A DNA stretch of 61,237 nt. Source: Bryobacteraceae bacterium (GTDB lineage Bacteria > Acidobacteriota > Terriglobia > Bryobacterales > Bryobacteraceae). The DNA lies in assembly GCA_030041495.1 (NCBI GenBank), contig JASHNT010000085.1, positions 1 through 61,237 of the forward strand. Reading direction: 5' to 3'. Below are positions 34,953-42,828 of the stretch, one piece after another (the stretch's first letter is position 1; each line of letters begins with the position of its first letter). The notes under the pieces were generated by a model. The model saw only the letters and a program-made list of their open reading frames with translations, did no database searches and was not told where the DNA came from. A program made the position numbers and the translations under genes.

Positions 34953-36923
34953 ATGAGCCGCCGCGTTTTCAATTGGCCCGCCGTGTTTCATTGGGCCGCT
35001 GCCGGATGCGCGGCCGCTGCGCTCCCGGCCGGCGCGCGAGCTTCGGAGGCCGACGCGCTCGCCATCTCCGCGAACATCCAGGCGGTGCATCTACCCTACG
35101 GGACCATTCTCGATCCGATCTTCTCCGCACCGGCGAGCAACCAGATCTCCGACTACACGCGCTGCGGCGATTCCGCGCTGTGGACCGGCCATTATCTAGC
35201 CGCGGAAGCATTCCGTTATTCGGTGACCGGCTCAGCCGACGCATTCAACAACGTGAAACAAGCCGTCGCCGGAATCAATAGCCTGATTCAGGTGACCGGC
35301 ACGAATCTGCTGGCGCGCTGCCTGGCGCCGCTCAACTCTCCCTACGCGGCCAGCATCCAGAGCCAGGAAGCCTCCAACGGAATCTATACCAACCAATCCG
35401 CCGGATATTTTTGGGTGGGCAACACCTCGCGCGATCAATACATGGGCGTGGCGTTCGGCCTGGCCGTCGCGTACGACTTGGTAAACGATTCTGGCGTGCG
35501 CGGCTCCATCAGCCAGGTTGCCTGGCTGCTGATCGGATTCCTGACCGCGCACGGATGGTCCGTGGTAATGCCGGACGGAAGCATCAGCACCACCTTCCTG
35601 GTGCGGCCGGATGAGATGCTGACGCTGTTGCAGATCGGCAGGCACGTCAATTCGGGCAAATTCGGAACCGATTACGACATCGACCGGATCCTGCTTGCCG
35701 CAAGCGTACTGGTTCCCATTACCGTCGATATCGCCAATGATGACTCGTATTTTAAATTTAATCTGGACTACATTTCTTTCTACAACTTGATCCGGCTGGA
35801 ATCGAGCTCCGCCAAATCTATTTATCAGGCGGCCTACAACGAATTGCGCTCAGCAACTTCCAGCCACCAGAACGCGATCTTCGACATGATCGACCGGGGA
35901 TTGAACGGTCCCAACGCCGCGCGGGATGCCGAAGCCGCGGCGCTGATCAATGAGTGGCTCCAGCGGCCGAGCCGCGACAATCCCGTGAATCTTGAAAGCG
36001 TGGTTCCGGTATGCAGCGGCGCGGCGTGCACTCCCATTCCGGTGGTGTTGCGCCCGCCGGATGAATACTTGTGGGAAGAGAGCCCGTTCCAGTTGAGCGG
36101 AGGCGGCAGCGGGGTCATCGAGACCTCGGGTGTCGATTACATCCTGCCGTACTGGATGGCGCGTTACTACGGCGTGCTTCCCGCGGTCGAGGTCGAATCC
36201 GCCGCTGCTCCCACGGGAGCCGTGGCGCCGGATTCGATAGCGTCTCTGTTTGGTTCGATGGAGACTCCCAGCCTGGCGGCAGCCACGCAACCGGCTACCG
36301 GTTCGACTCTTCCGGAATCGCTCGGCGGCGTGACGCTCACCGTGACCGATTCGGCCGGGGGCGCACGGCCCGCGCCGCTGATCTATGTTTCACCGGCGCA
36401 GATCAATTTCGTGGTTCCTTCGGGCACGGCCGCGGGCGCCGCGCAATTCTCCATCAGCAATGGCAATGCGGCTCCGGTGATGACTACAGGGCTGATTCAG
36501 TCCGTTTCGCCGACGCTGTTCAGCATGAGCGGCGACGGCCGCGGCGTCGCGGCTGCGCAGGCGATCCGGACCACCGGGACGAACCTTCCCGTGCAGACCA
36601 TGGTTCCGGTCTTCGAATGCGCGACATCTTCCTCGGGCGCGTCGGTCTGTCAGGCGACACCCATCGCGCTGGACTCAGAAAGTATGATGACGCTGGTCTT
36701 GTACGGCACGGGCCTTCGCAACCGGAGCTCCCTTACGAATGTGATCGCCAACATCAACGGCGTCGATGTGCCGGTCCAGTACGCAGGGGCCCAGCCGGGA
36801 TATGAGGGCCTGGACCAGGTGAACGTTATGCTTCCGCCAAGCTTGAGCGGCAGCGGTAACGTGAACATCGTGCTGACGGTGGATGGCCAGACCGCTAACG
36901 TGGTCTCGATCGCGATTCAATAA
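34953..36923 (+). CDS. Secreted protein with TIGR03437 (Solibacter-type) C-terminal domain
   Basis: 656 residues. Start chosen at ATG 34953 because it gives a signal peptide (RRVFNWPAVFHWAAAGCAAAALPAGARA); the frame is open to 34812 without one. Residues ~30-430 are not recognised; they are rich in Asn/Tyr/Ser and read like an all-helical extracellular domain (SDYTRCGDSALWTGHYLAAEAFRYS). The last ~200 residues fit the family: TVTDSAGGARPAPLIYVSPAQINFVVPSG, SPTLFSMSGDGRGVAAAQAI, MMTLVLYGTGLRNRSS and YEGLDQVNVMLPPSLSGSGNVNIVLTVDG. That domain is found almost only in Acidobacteria such as Solibacter, at the C-terminus of many exported proteins. Role unknown. Confidence 0.85.
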   Translation: MSRRVFNWPAVFHWAAAGCAAAALPAGARASEADALAISANIQAVHLPYGTILDPIFSAPASNQISDYTRCGDSALWTGHYLAAEAFRYSVTGSADAFNNVKQAVAGINSLIQVTGTNLLARCLAPLNSPYAASIQSQEASNGIYTNQSAGYFWVGNTSRDQYMGVAFGLAVAYDLVNDSGVRGSISQVAWLLIGFLTAHGWSVVMPDGSISTTFLVRPDEMLTLLQIGRHVNSGKFGTDYDIDRILLAASVLVPITVDIANDDSYFKFNLDYISFYNLIRLESSSAKSIYQAAYNELRSATSSHQNAIFDMIDRGLNGPNAARDAEAAALINEWLQRPSRDNPVNLESVVPVCSGAACTPIPVVLRPPDEYLWEESPFQLSGGGSGVIETSGVDYILPYWMARYYGVLPAVEVESAAAPTGAVAPDSIASLFGSMETPSLAAATQPATGSTLPESLGGVTLTVTDSAGGARPAPLIYVSPAQINFVVPSGTAAGAAQFSISNGNAAPVMTTGLIQSVSPTLFSMSGDGRGVAAAQAIRTTGTNLPVQTMVPVFECATSSSGASVCQATPIALDSESMMTLVLYGTGLRNRSSLTNVIANINGVDVPVQYAGAQPGYEGLDQVNVMLPPSLSGSGNVNIVLTVDGQTANVVSIAIQ

Positions 36924-36974
36924 CTCTGGAGAGACCCTCCGCTACAGTGGGGTTTATGCGTAGTTCTGCAGTTG

Positions 36975-37561
36975 TCAGTTTGCTGGTTCTAGCCGGGGCG
37001 GGGGGCTCCCGCGTAAAGGTGCGTTCGGCGGGGCATCGCGCACCAGGATCAGGTAGCGTTCAAGCGCCGTCTCCGTGCGCCACCAGTGGCCGTCGAAGGG
37101 AGGCTCGACCGCATCCAGAGAGGCTTCGACGCCGGGCGCATGGATCCAGGCTACGGGCAGAAGAGGCGAGATCGCTGTCCAGATCGAAGGCTGTATCGAA
37201 AATGCGTCCACGCGGCCGAAGCGCAGGGCCGCTGATGCAGCGCATCAGCGAAACGGTCAGTCCGAGATCGAATCTAACAGGAGCCGACGCCGCGAGACCA
37301 GGCAGGCGCGAGGCGTCGTAATCCTCCGGGTCCAGGCCCTTGGCGTCCGCACTTTACAGAATTTTGAAGGATTGTTTTAGCAGCGGGCATAAGCGCGCCA
37401 TGGTCCGTCCAGGCGAGCGCGTAATCCGACTCTTCATAAAAGCTGCGCGCATCCAGACTGTTCCCGTTTGGATGCCAAACTGCAACCCTCACTAGCGGGA
37501 GGGCGAAACGGGCTGTTTCATCGCAAAATGACGCAGCCGGCGCGTCCATACGAGGTCGCAT
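36975..37561 (-). pseudogene. Possible decayed coding sequence in three frames
   Basis: Between the TIGR03437 gene and the CBS gene no intact gene is visible, but the minus strand reads like protein in three successive frames. From ~37561: DETARFALPLVRVAVWHPNG and SFYEESDYALAWTDHGALMP. After a stop near 37350: AKGLDPEDYDASRLPGLAAS and VRFDLGLTVSLMRCISGPAL. Then in the third frame, to 36975: RVDAFSIQPSIWTAISPLLP and WWRTETALERYLILVRDAPP. Joining them needs two frame changes. This looks like a gene fragment under decay. I do not recognise the family. Low certainty, because GC-rich DNA produces long chance frames. Confidence 0.3.
37469..37484 (+). promoter_or_regulatory. Weak sigma-54-like site upstream of the CBS gene
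   Basis: TGGATGC-N4-CTGCA with the GG-N10-GC spacing of sigma-54 promoters. The -12 element matches four of five and the -24 element only the TGG core. The predicted transcription start near 37495 lies about 65 bases before the CBS ATG. Listed because similar sites recur before other stress-island genes. Confidence 0.28.
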
Positions 37562-38036
37562 GTTGGTGCGCGATGCGATGGGGCGGTCGCCGGCGAGTTG
37601 TGATCCCGGCGCGAATCTCGCCGCTATTACAGAGCGTCTGTGGACTTGCGGATGCGGAGCGATGCCGGTGGTCGATTCCGCTGGAAACGTTTTGGGGATC
37701 ATCACGGACCGCGACATTTGCGTCGTGCTCGGCACGCGCGACCGGCGGCCTTCGGAACTCACAGCGGAACAGGCGATGACGCGCGGCGTGGCCGCCTGCC
37801 GGGCGGATGACGATATTCATGAAGCCTTGCGTATGATGAGTTCCAAGAAGGTGCGCCGCTTGCCGGTGCTGGATCGCGCAGGCAAGCTGGCCGGCATTCC
37901 GTGCATGAGCGACCTGATCCTGGATGCGTGGCATGGCAGCGGCACGCGTCCGGAGCTTTCTTATGAAGACGTGATGACCGCACTTCGCGGCATCTACTGG
38001 AACGCCACGGCAGTGATTCCAGAAATGCACCGCTAA
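37560..38036 (+). CDS. Tandem CBS-domain protein (Hrp1-like)
   Basis: 158 residues made almost wholly of two CBS domains (~1-58 and ~66-125): LVRDAMGRSPASCDPGANLAAITERLWTCGCGAMPVVDSAGNVLGIITDRDIC and QAMTRGVAACRADDDIHEALRMMSSKKVRRLPVLDRAGKLAGIPCMSDLILDA. Such stand-alone pairs bind adenine nucleotides and sense energy state; Mycobacterium Hrp1 of the DosR dormancy regulon has this form. Two vicinal cysteines (CGC) lie in the first domain. It opens the stress block that continues to 58 kb. A weak sigma-54-like element lies ~75 bases upstream. Confidence 0.92.
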   Translation: MLVRDAMGRSPASCDPGANLAAITERLWTCGCGAMPVVDSAGNVLGIITDRDICVVLGTRDRRPSELTAEQAMTRGVAACRADDDIHEALRMMSSKKVRRLPVLDRAGKLAGIPCMSDLILDAWHGSGTRPELSYEDVMTALRGIYWNATAVIPEMHR

Positions 38037-38182
38037 GGGCTCGGACCTAAAAAGAACCGGGGCCCGTTCCCGCGGGAAATACGCGTTATTCACTTACTGG
38101 TCCAGCATCCTGTGCGTGTTGAAAAACGATCCGTTTGCCGAAATGGCGGAGCGCATGACTTGCGCGTATGCCGACGGGCCGC

Positions 38183-38671
38183 CTACACCAGCGTCAACTC
38201 GCGAGCCTTCACGGCGAAGGACGCCACCAACGGATTCACCAGCCTATGGGAGTCGGCCGAGCTCATGCGCAGCACGTCCTGATGCGTGCCGGCGTTGAAC
38301 ACGATGAACGGCGCGGTCGCGATGGTCTCGTCTGCCAGCACCGGCATGTTAAACATGTTTCCGAAAGGCGGCATCGCGCCGACTTCACAATCCGGGAACA
38401 CTTCAATCAGCTCCGACTCGGTCGCCAGGCGAATTTCGTTCAAGCCGAGCAGACGGCGGACCTCGTCCAGATCGGCCACGTAATCGGCAGGCAAGACCAG
38501 CATGCCGTATCCGTTGTCGCCGGAGTACACCACGACCTTGGCGAGGTCGTGCAAGGGCATGCACTCCGCCTCGGCGACGTCATGCGCGGTGTAAGCGGGT
38601 GCGTGGATGGAATGGGCATAGTGAACCCCATTCTGTTTCAAGTAGCGTTGGCAGCGGTGTAGCGTGTTCAT
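38183..38671 (-). CDS. YbaK/EbsC-family aminoacyl-tRNA deacylase-like protein
   Basis: 162 residues with the YbaK/ProX fold, which hydrolyses mischarged aminoacyl-tRNAs (for example Cys-tRNA-Pro or Ala-tRNA-Pro) in trans. Features: YTAHDVAEAECMPLHDLAKVVVYSGDNGYGMLVLPADYVADLDEVRRLLG, with the conserved catalytic-type lysine in DLAKVVV, then EVGAMPPFGNMFNMPVLADE, the family's G-x-x-P-F-G motif. The length suits a free-standing deacylase. Some relatives in stress clusters act outside proline editing. The convergent CBS gene ends 146 bases away. A TGGCGGG-N4-TTGCA sigma-54-type element lies immediately upstream. Confidence 0.85.
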   Translation of the reverse strand: MNTLHRCQRYLKQNGVHYAHSIHAPAYTAHDVAEAECMPLHDLAKVVVYSGDNGYGMLVLPADYVADLDEVRRLLGLNEIRLATESELIEVFPDCEVGAMPPFGNMFNMPVLADETIATAPFIVFNAGTHQDVLRMSSADSHRLVNPLVASFAVKARELTLV

Positions 38672-38683
38672 GCTACGAATCCT

Positions 38684-38699
38684 GCAACCAGCCCGCCAA
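38684..38699 (-). promoter_or_regulatory. Candidate sigma-54 promoter for the YbaK-like gene
   Basis: Minus-strand TGGCGGG-CTGG-TTGCA: the -24 box matches TGGCACG at five of seven positions and the -12 box is perfect, with GG-N10-GC spacing. The predicted start near 38673 would leave a two-base leader before the ATG at 38671, so either the message is nearly leaderless or translation starts later. Confidence 0.42.
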
Positions 38700-38841
38700 A
38701 TACAAATGCATGAAAAGGACCGGTTTGCCGGGGGCGGCGCCTGCCCTGGGAATGGGTGAAATCACGCACGTGGCGCCAAAACCGGGACCGGCGAAAAGCG
38801 CCAAGCCGATTCGTATTCAGCCGCTTGCAACCATATCGCTT

Positions 38842-38857
38842 TGGCCCAGCGAATGCG
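38842..38857 (+). promoter_or_regulatory. Weak sigma-54-like site upstream of the VWA/exporter operon
   Basis: TGGCCCA-GCGA-ATGCG with GG-N10-GC spacing; -24 matches five of seven, -12 three of five. The predicted start near 38868 lies ~27 bases before the VWA-protein ATG and ahead of its ribosome-binding site AGGAGGGG (38881-38888). Confidence 0.28.
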
Positions 38858-38894
38858 CATGCCAACAGTGAGACTCCACAAGGAGGGGTCGGTT

Positions 38895-39857
38895 ATGGAG
38901 AGAATCGGGAAGCTGCTGGGGCTGGTTCTGGCAAGTTCGCTCATGGCATTGAGTCAAAGCGCCGTTCCAGCGCGGAGTCAAAGCGCCGTTCCAGCGCACA
39001 TCATTGTCACGGCGGGTCATTACTACAGTCACCAGCCTCCGTTGCTGAACCAGACGGAGCTGACGGTGACCCAGAATATGGACCCAGTGAGGATTACCAA
39101 TCTGGTTCCGTTGCGCGGAGACATGGCGGCGCTGGAGCTGTTTGTCTTGGTGGACGATTGCTCCAGTTGCGAAGCCGGGACCAAGTTCGATGAGCTGCGC
39201 CGCTTCATTCTGGCGCAACCCGAGACCACGGCAGTGGGCGTGGCTTACATTCGTGGCGGACGTTTGGAAATTGCCCAAGATCCCACACACGATCGCGCCC
39301 GGGCGGTGAAAGCTCTCAATGCCCCCACCGGCGGCAAGCCGGCCAATCCGTTCGTTCCTCTGGCGGAGTTGATCCAGAATTGGGATCGGGACCCCTCAGG
39401 TCCACACGAGGCGCGCCGCGTGGTGCTGATGATCTCCAACGGGATCGATCCTGCGATCACCAGCGGCCTGCTGGATCCGACGGCCGACGCAGCGATTGAA
39501 GCCGCCCAGCGCCACGAGGTCACCATCTTCGCGCTGTACCATCCCAGCGCGGACTATGCCAACACGGATGCGGCCGCGATCTACGCCGGGCAGGTGCAGC
39601 TTGCTCACGTCGCCAACGAAACGGGCGGTGAGGCTTACCTGCTGGGATTCGGACCGCTGCCGTCGCTGGCACCGTTTCTGGCCGACGTGGCGGATCATCT
39701 CGCCAACCAGTACCGGCTGGAGTTTCTGGCGAATCCCGCGGACCCAGGCGGCTCGCTCGAAGAGACCACGGTCCGCAGCAGCTTGCCGGAGATCGAGTTG
39801 ATGACCCCCGCCAAGGCTTGGATTCCGGGAGCCCGCACGCCGGGGAAAGGGCAGTAA
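38895..39857 (+). CDS. Secreted VWFA-related domain protein heading the exporter operon
   Basis: 320 residues. ATG 38895 follows AGGAGGGG by six bases. A signal peptide (ERIGKLLGLVLASSLMALS) leads into a duplicated octapeptide (SQSAVPAR/SQSAVPAH). The body resembles the acidobacterial VWFA-related family: LELFVLVDDCSSCEAGTKFDELRRFI occupies the position of the usual D-x-S-x-S metal site (here Asp-Asp-Cys-Ser-Ser), then ARRVVLMISNGIDPAIT and a C-terminal LADHLANQYRLEFLANP. The degenerate MIDAS suggests weak or no metal binding. Twelve bases separate it from an ABC permease gene, so it may be a periplasmic partner of the exporter. Confidence 0.8.
   Translation: MERIGKLLGLVLASSLMALSQSAVPARSQSAVPAHIIVTAGHYYSHQPPLLNQTELTVTQNMDPVRITNLVPLRGDMAALELFVLVDDCSSCEAGTKFDELRRFILAQPETTAVGVAYIRGGRLEIAQDPTHDRARAVKALNAPTGGKPANPFVPLAELIQNWDRDPSGPHEARRVVLMISNGIDPAITSGLLDPTADAAIEAAQRHEVTIFALYHPSADYANTDAAAIYAGQVQLAHVANETGGEAYLLGFGPLPSLAPFLADVADHLANQYRLEFLANPADPGGSLEETTVRSSLPEIELMTPAKAWIPGARTPGKGQ
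38951..38997 (+). repeat. Two-copy 24-base tandem repeat in the signal-peptide region
   Basis: Units at 38951-38974 and 38975-38998 begin with GAGTCAAAGCGCC and are identical except for the last base. Each encodes eight residues (SQSAVPAR and SQSAVPAH) at the signal-peptide/mature junction of the VWA-type protein. The unit is a multiple of three, so copy-number change would keep the frame. It looks like a recent slippage duplication. Confidence 0.9.
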
Positions 39858-39869
39858 GAGGAGCCGGCC

Positions 39870-41006
39870 ATGCGAGGCATCCTCAAGCTCGCCTACAAAC
39901 TGCTGGTCAACGATAAGGCGAAGTTCACGGCGCTGCTGGTGGGCATCACATTCGCGGTGTTTCTGATGGTCGCGATGACTTCGCTGTTCGCCGGGGTCTT
40001 GTACCGGGCGTCCGCGACAGTCATCAATCTCGGCGCCTCAGTTTGGATCATGGACCCTTCGGTCCAAACCGTGGCGAATACCATCGGCATTCCGGACTAT
40101 GTATTGGATGCGGTTCGCAGCATGCAAGGGGTGAATTACGCGGTGCCGGTGTATACCGGAGGCGCACTGGTCAAGCGTAGCGACGGCTTCTATCAAGCCG
40201 TCAACGTGGTGGGGCTGGACGACACCAGTCTGTTCGGCCGGCCGCAGTTGCTCAACGGCAAGATCGAAGACATCTATGCCGAGAACGGATTCCTCGTCGT
40301 CAAAGACACTGAGTTCTCCAAGCTGAACAATCCGGCGGTCGGCACGGAGTTCGAGCTGAACGACCACCGCGGGGTTGTGGTGGGAATCGCCAAAGTCGCC
40401 AGCAGCGGGCTGTTTGGCGTGCCGACGCTCTACACCACTTATTACCGCGCACTGCAATACATCCCCAATCCGCGCTTCACCATCTCCTACGTGCTGGTCG
40501 AGCCGAAGAGCCCGGCCGACGTCGCGAAGATCAAAAAGCAAGCACAGGCGCTGGGATATTTGGCGCTGACCAAGGACGAGTTCATGACCAAGATCTCGGA
40601 CTTTTATATGTTCCAGACCGGTCTGGGGATGAACCTTCTGATCATGACCATCATGAGTTTCATCGTCGGACTTTCGATCTCGGGCCAAACCTTCTACACC
40701 TTTGTTCTCGAAAACCTGGAGAAGTTCGGCGCGCTCAAGGCGATCGGTTCAAAGAGCCGCGAATTGATCGCGACCATTCTGTTTCAAGCCAGCTTCACGG
40801 CTCTTACCGGCTACGGCCTGGGGGTGGGGCTATGCGCCGGTACCATCGCGCTCGCCAAAATGCGCCTGCCAGACTACGCGGCGATGATCATGTTCTGGAA
40901 CCTGGCGCTGGCCTTCGGGATGGTAGTGGTGATCGCCGCGGTTTCCGGGTACTTCGGAGTGCGCAAGGTTCTGCAGATCGAGCCGTTCGATATTTTCCGA
41001 GGATGA
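39870..41006 (+). CDS. FtsX/DevC-like ABC exporter permease
   Basis: 378-residue permease of the MacB/DevC type. TM1 (FTALLVGITFAVFLMVAMTSLFAGV) is followed by a ~200-residue periplasmic domain, then three TMs (MNLLIMTIMSFIVGLSISGQTFYTF, a second near 300-330, a third near 345-365). The DevC-like cytoplasmic coupling segment FVLENLEKFGALKAIGSKSRELIATILFQ lies between TM2 and TM3. The C-terminus KVLQIEPFDIFRG is typical of DevC proteins, which in cyanobacteria export heterocyst glycolipids with DevA and DevB. The ATPase gene starts one base after its stop. Confidence 0.92.
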   Translation: MRGILKLAYKLLVNDKAKFTALLVGITFAVFLMVAMTSLFAGVLYRASATVINLGASVWIMDPSVQTVANTIGIPDYVLDAVRSMQGVNYAVPVYTGGALVKRSDGFYQAVNVVGLDDTSLFGRPQLLNGKIEDIYAENGFLVVKDTEFSKLNNPAVGTEFELNDHRGVVVGIAKVASSGLFGVPTLYTTYYRALQYIPNPRFTISYVLVEPKSPADVAKIKKQAQALGYLALTKDEFMTKISDFYMFQTGLGMNLLIMTIMSFIVGLSISGQTFYTFVLENLEKFGALKAIGSKSRELIATILFQASFTALTGYGLGVGLCAGTIALAKMRLPDYAAMIMFWNLALAFGMVVVIAAVSGYFGVRKVLQIEPFDIFRG

Positions 41007-41007
41007 T

Positions 41008-41748
41008 ATGGCGGCATCTTCAGTCAATCCGGGCAGCGCCGCGACTGGGTTAAGCAACGCCGCCATCAGCGCTACCGGCCTCGTCAAGTGGTTCGGCCAA
41101 GGGGAGGCGCGCACTTTGGCGGTACGCGAGGTGAGTATGGAAGCGAACTTCGGCGAGATGTTGTACATCGTCGGGCCGTCGGGAAGCGGCAAAACCACTC
41201 TGTTGAGCGTGCTCTCCGGGATTCTGCGGCCGGACGCGGGTAGTGTGACCGTGGAAGGGTCCGACATCTGGAAGCTTTCGAGCGACAAGCTGGCCGACTT
41301 CCGCCTGCACAAGATCGGCTTCGTGTTCCAGGATTATCACCTGTTCCCCCGGCTGACGACCGCCGAAAACGTCGCGATCCCTCTCATCCTCAAGCGTGTG
41401 AGCTGGAGCGATGCGATTCAAGAAGCCAAGAAGTATCTGGAGGTCGTCGGGCTGAGAACCCGCGCGGATTTGCCTCCGGTGAAGCTCAGCGGCGGGGAGC
41501 AGCAGCGCGTGGCGATTGCGCGCGCCATCGCGGGTAAACCGGACATCCTGATCATGGACGAGCCAACCGCTTCTCTGGATGGCGACACCGGCCACGCCAT
41601 CGTGAGCTTCGTGAAACAGAATGTGTTGAACGACAAGCGCTGCATTCTAATCGTTACCCACGACAGCCGGATCTATGGCCTCGCGACCCGGATCTTGAAG
41701 ATGGAGGATGGCCGGCTGGTGAGTATCGAAAAGGGAGACGTCTCATGA
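41008..41748 (+). CDS. DevA/LolD-type ABC exporter ATPase
   Basis: 246-residue ABC ATPase. Walker [12 protein letters not shown]-loop [22 protein letters not shown], signature [37 protein letters not shown], and H-loop [17 protein letters not shown]. The order Q-loop then [12 protein letters not shown] is typical of the DevA/MacB/LolD subfamily. It sits between its permease and adaptor genes, one base after the former and overlapping the latter by four bases. Together they form a type VII mechanotransmission-like exporter. Confidence 0.95.
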   Translation: MAASSVNPGSAATGLSNAAISATGLVKWFGQGEARTLAVREVSMEANFGEMLYIVGPSGSGKTTLLSVLSGILRPDAGSVTVEGSDIWKLSSDKLADFRLHKIGFVFQDYHLFPRLTTAENVAIPLILKRVSWSDAIQEAKKYLEVVGLRTRADLPPVKLSGGEQQRVAIARAIAGKPDILIMDEPTASLDGDTGHAIVSFVKQNVLNDKRCILIVTHDSRIYGLATRILKMEDGRLVSIEKGDVS

Positions 41749-42824
41749 GGAAGATCATTTTTATGTTGTCCGCGGTGGGACTGATGGCGGGACTCTTTGT
41801 CGCCTACCTCTCCGGCATCGTCGAGCCGGCGCCTCCGCCGGCGTTCAGCCCTCCCACCAATCCGTATTCGAATGCCGTGTACGCGGAAGGAATGGTCGAA
41901 AGCGATCAACCCAGCGGCGAAAACATCAACGTCTATCCGGAAGTGGCGGGCACGGTGAAGGAGATCCTGGTGGCCGAAGGGCAGGAAGTGAAAAAGGGAC
42001 AGGTGTTGATGGCGATCGACGATTCGGTCCAGCACGCCACGGTTGAGCAGTTACAATCGCAGGCGCAAGCGGCCGCGACGATGCTGGAAGAGCTGAAGGC
42101 GCAACCGAGAAAAGAAACGCTGGACGTGAATGAGGCGCAGGTGGCCGCGGCGGCGGCAGCTTTGAAGACCGCAGAGGATGAATTGGACAAGCAACAAGCG
42201 GCGTACCGGATGAACCCCAAGTCGATCAGCAAGGACGCGCTGGACAGTGCTGTCAATGCGGCAAAGACCGCGCAGGCGAACCTGGAAGTCGCGCGCAAAC
42301 AGCGCGATCTGACTAAAGCCGGCGCCTGGATTTACGACATCAACAACCAGGAGCGGACTTACAACGCCCTGTATAAGTCGTATCTTTCGGCCGACGCGCT
42401 GTTGGCGAAATACACTCTGCGAGCTCCGGCGGACGGAAAGGTGCTGGCCATCAGTCCGATTATCGGAAGTTACGTTTCGCCGCAGGGCGCTTACGATACC
42501 TACACCCAGGGGATGGATCCGGTGCTGGTCCTCGGTTCCGCTGAGACGCGCTTGAATGTTCGCTGCTATGTGGACGAGATTCTGGTGCCGCGGCTCCATG
42601 ATCTGTCCAAGGTCAACGCACAGATGACGATGCGCGGATCGGATGTAAAAGTGCCGCTCAAGTTCGTCCGGACGCAGCCGTTCATTTCACCGAAAATCGA
42701 GCTGTCCGATGAAAGGCTGGAACGAGTGGACGTGCGGGTGCTGCCGATCGTTTTCCGGGTGGAGAAACCCAAGGACCTCAATCTGTATCCGGGTCTCCTG
42801 GTGGATGTGTATATCAGTGAGTAA
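41745..42824 (+). CDS. HlyD/DevB-like periplasmic adaptor
   Basis: 359-residue membrane-fusion protein. An N-terminal anchor ([25 protein letters not shown]) precedes the first lipoyl half (GMVESDQPSGENINVYPEVAGTVKEILVAEGQEVKKGQVLMAIDD). A Gln/Ala-rich coiled-coil hairpin (~residues 100-200) is followed by the second lipoyl half (KYTLRAPADGKVLAISPIIGSYVSPQG) and a barrel domain ending FRVEKPKDLNLYPGLLVDVYISE. The layout fits DevB, which connects DevCA to an outer-membrane channel; the next gene encodes that channel. It is coupled to the ATPase gene by a four-base overlap. Confidence 0.93.
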   Translation: MRKIIFMLSAVGLMAGLFVAYLSGIVEPAPPPAFSPPTNPYSNAVYAEGMVESDQPSGENINVYPEVAGTVKEILVAEGQEVKKGQVLMAIDDSVQHATVEQLQSQAQAAATMLEELKAQPRKETLDVNEAQVAAAAAALKTAEDELDKQQAAYRMNPKSISKDALDSAVNAAKTAQANLEVARKQRDLTKAGAWIYDINNQERTYNALYKSYLSADALLAKYTLRAPADGKVLAISPIIGSYVSPQGAYDTYTQGMDPVLVLGSAETRLNVRCYVDEILVPRLHDLSKVNAQMTMRGSDVKVPLKFVRTQPFISPKIELSDERLERVDVRVLPIVFRVEKPKDLNLYPGLLVDVYISE

Positions 42825-42828
42825 TTCT

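Noticed and set aside
38951-38998. Short direct repeats considered as a CRISPR fragment
   Set aside because: Only two adjoining units without spacers, inside a coding sequence; no cas genes in the window.
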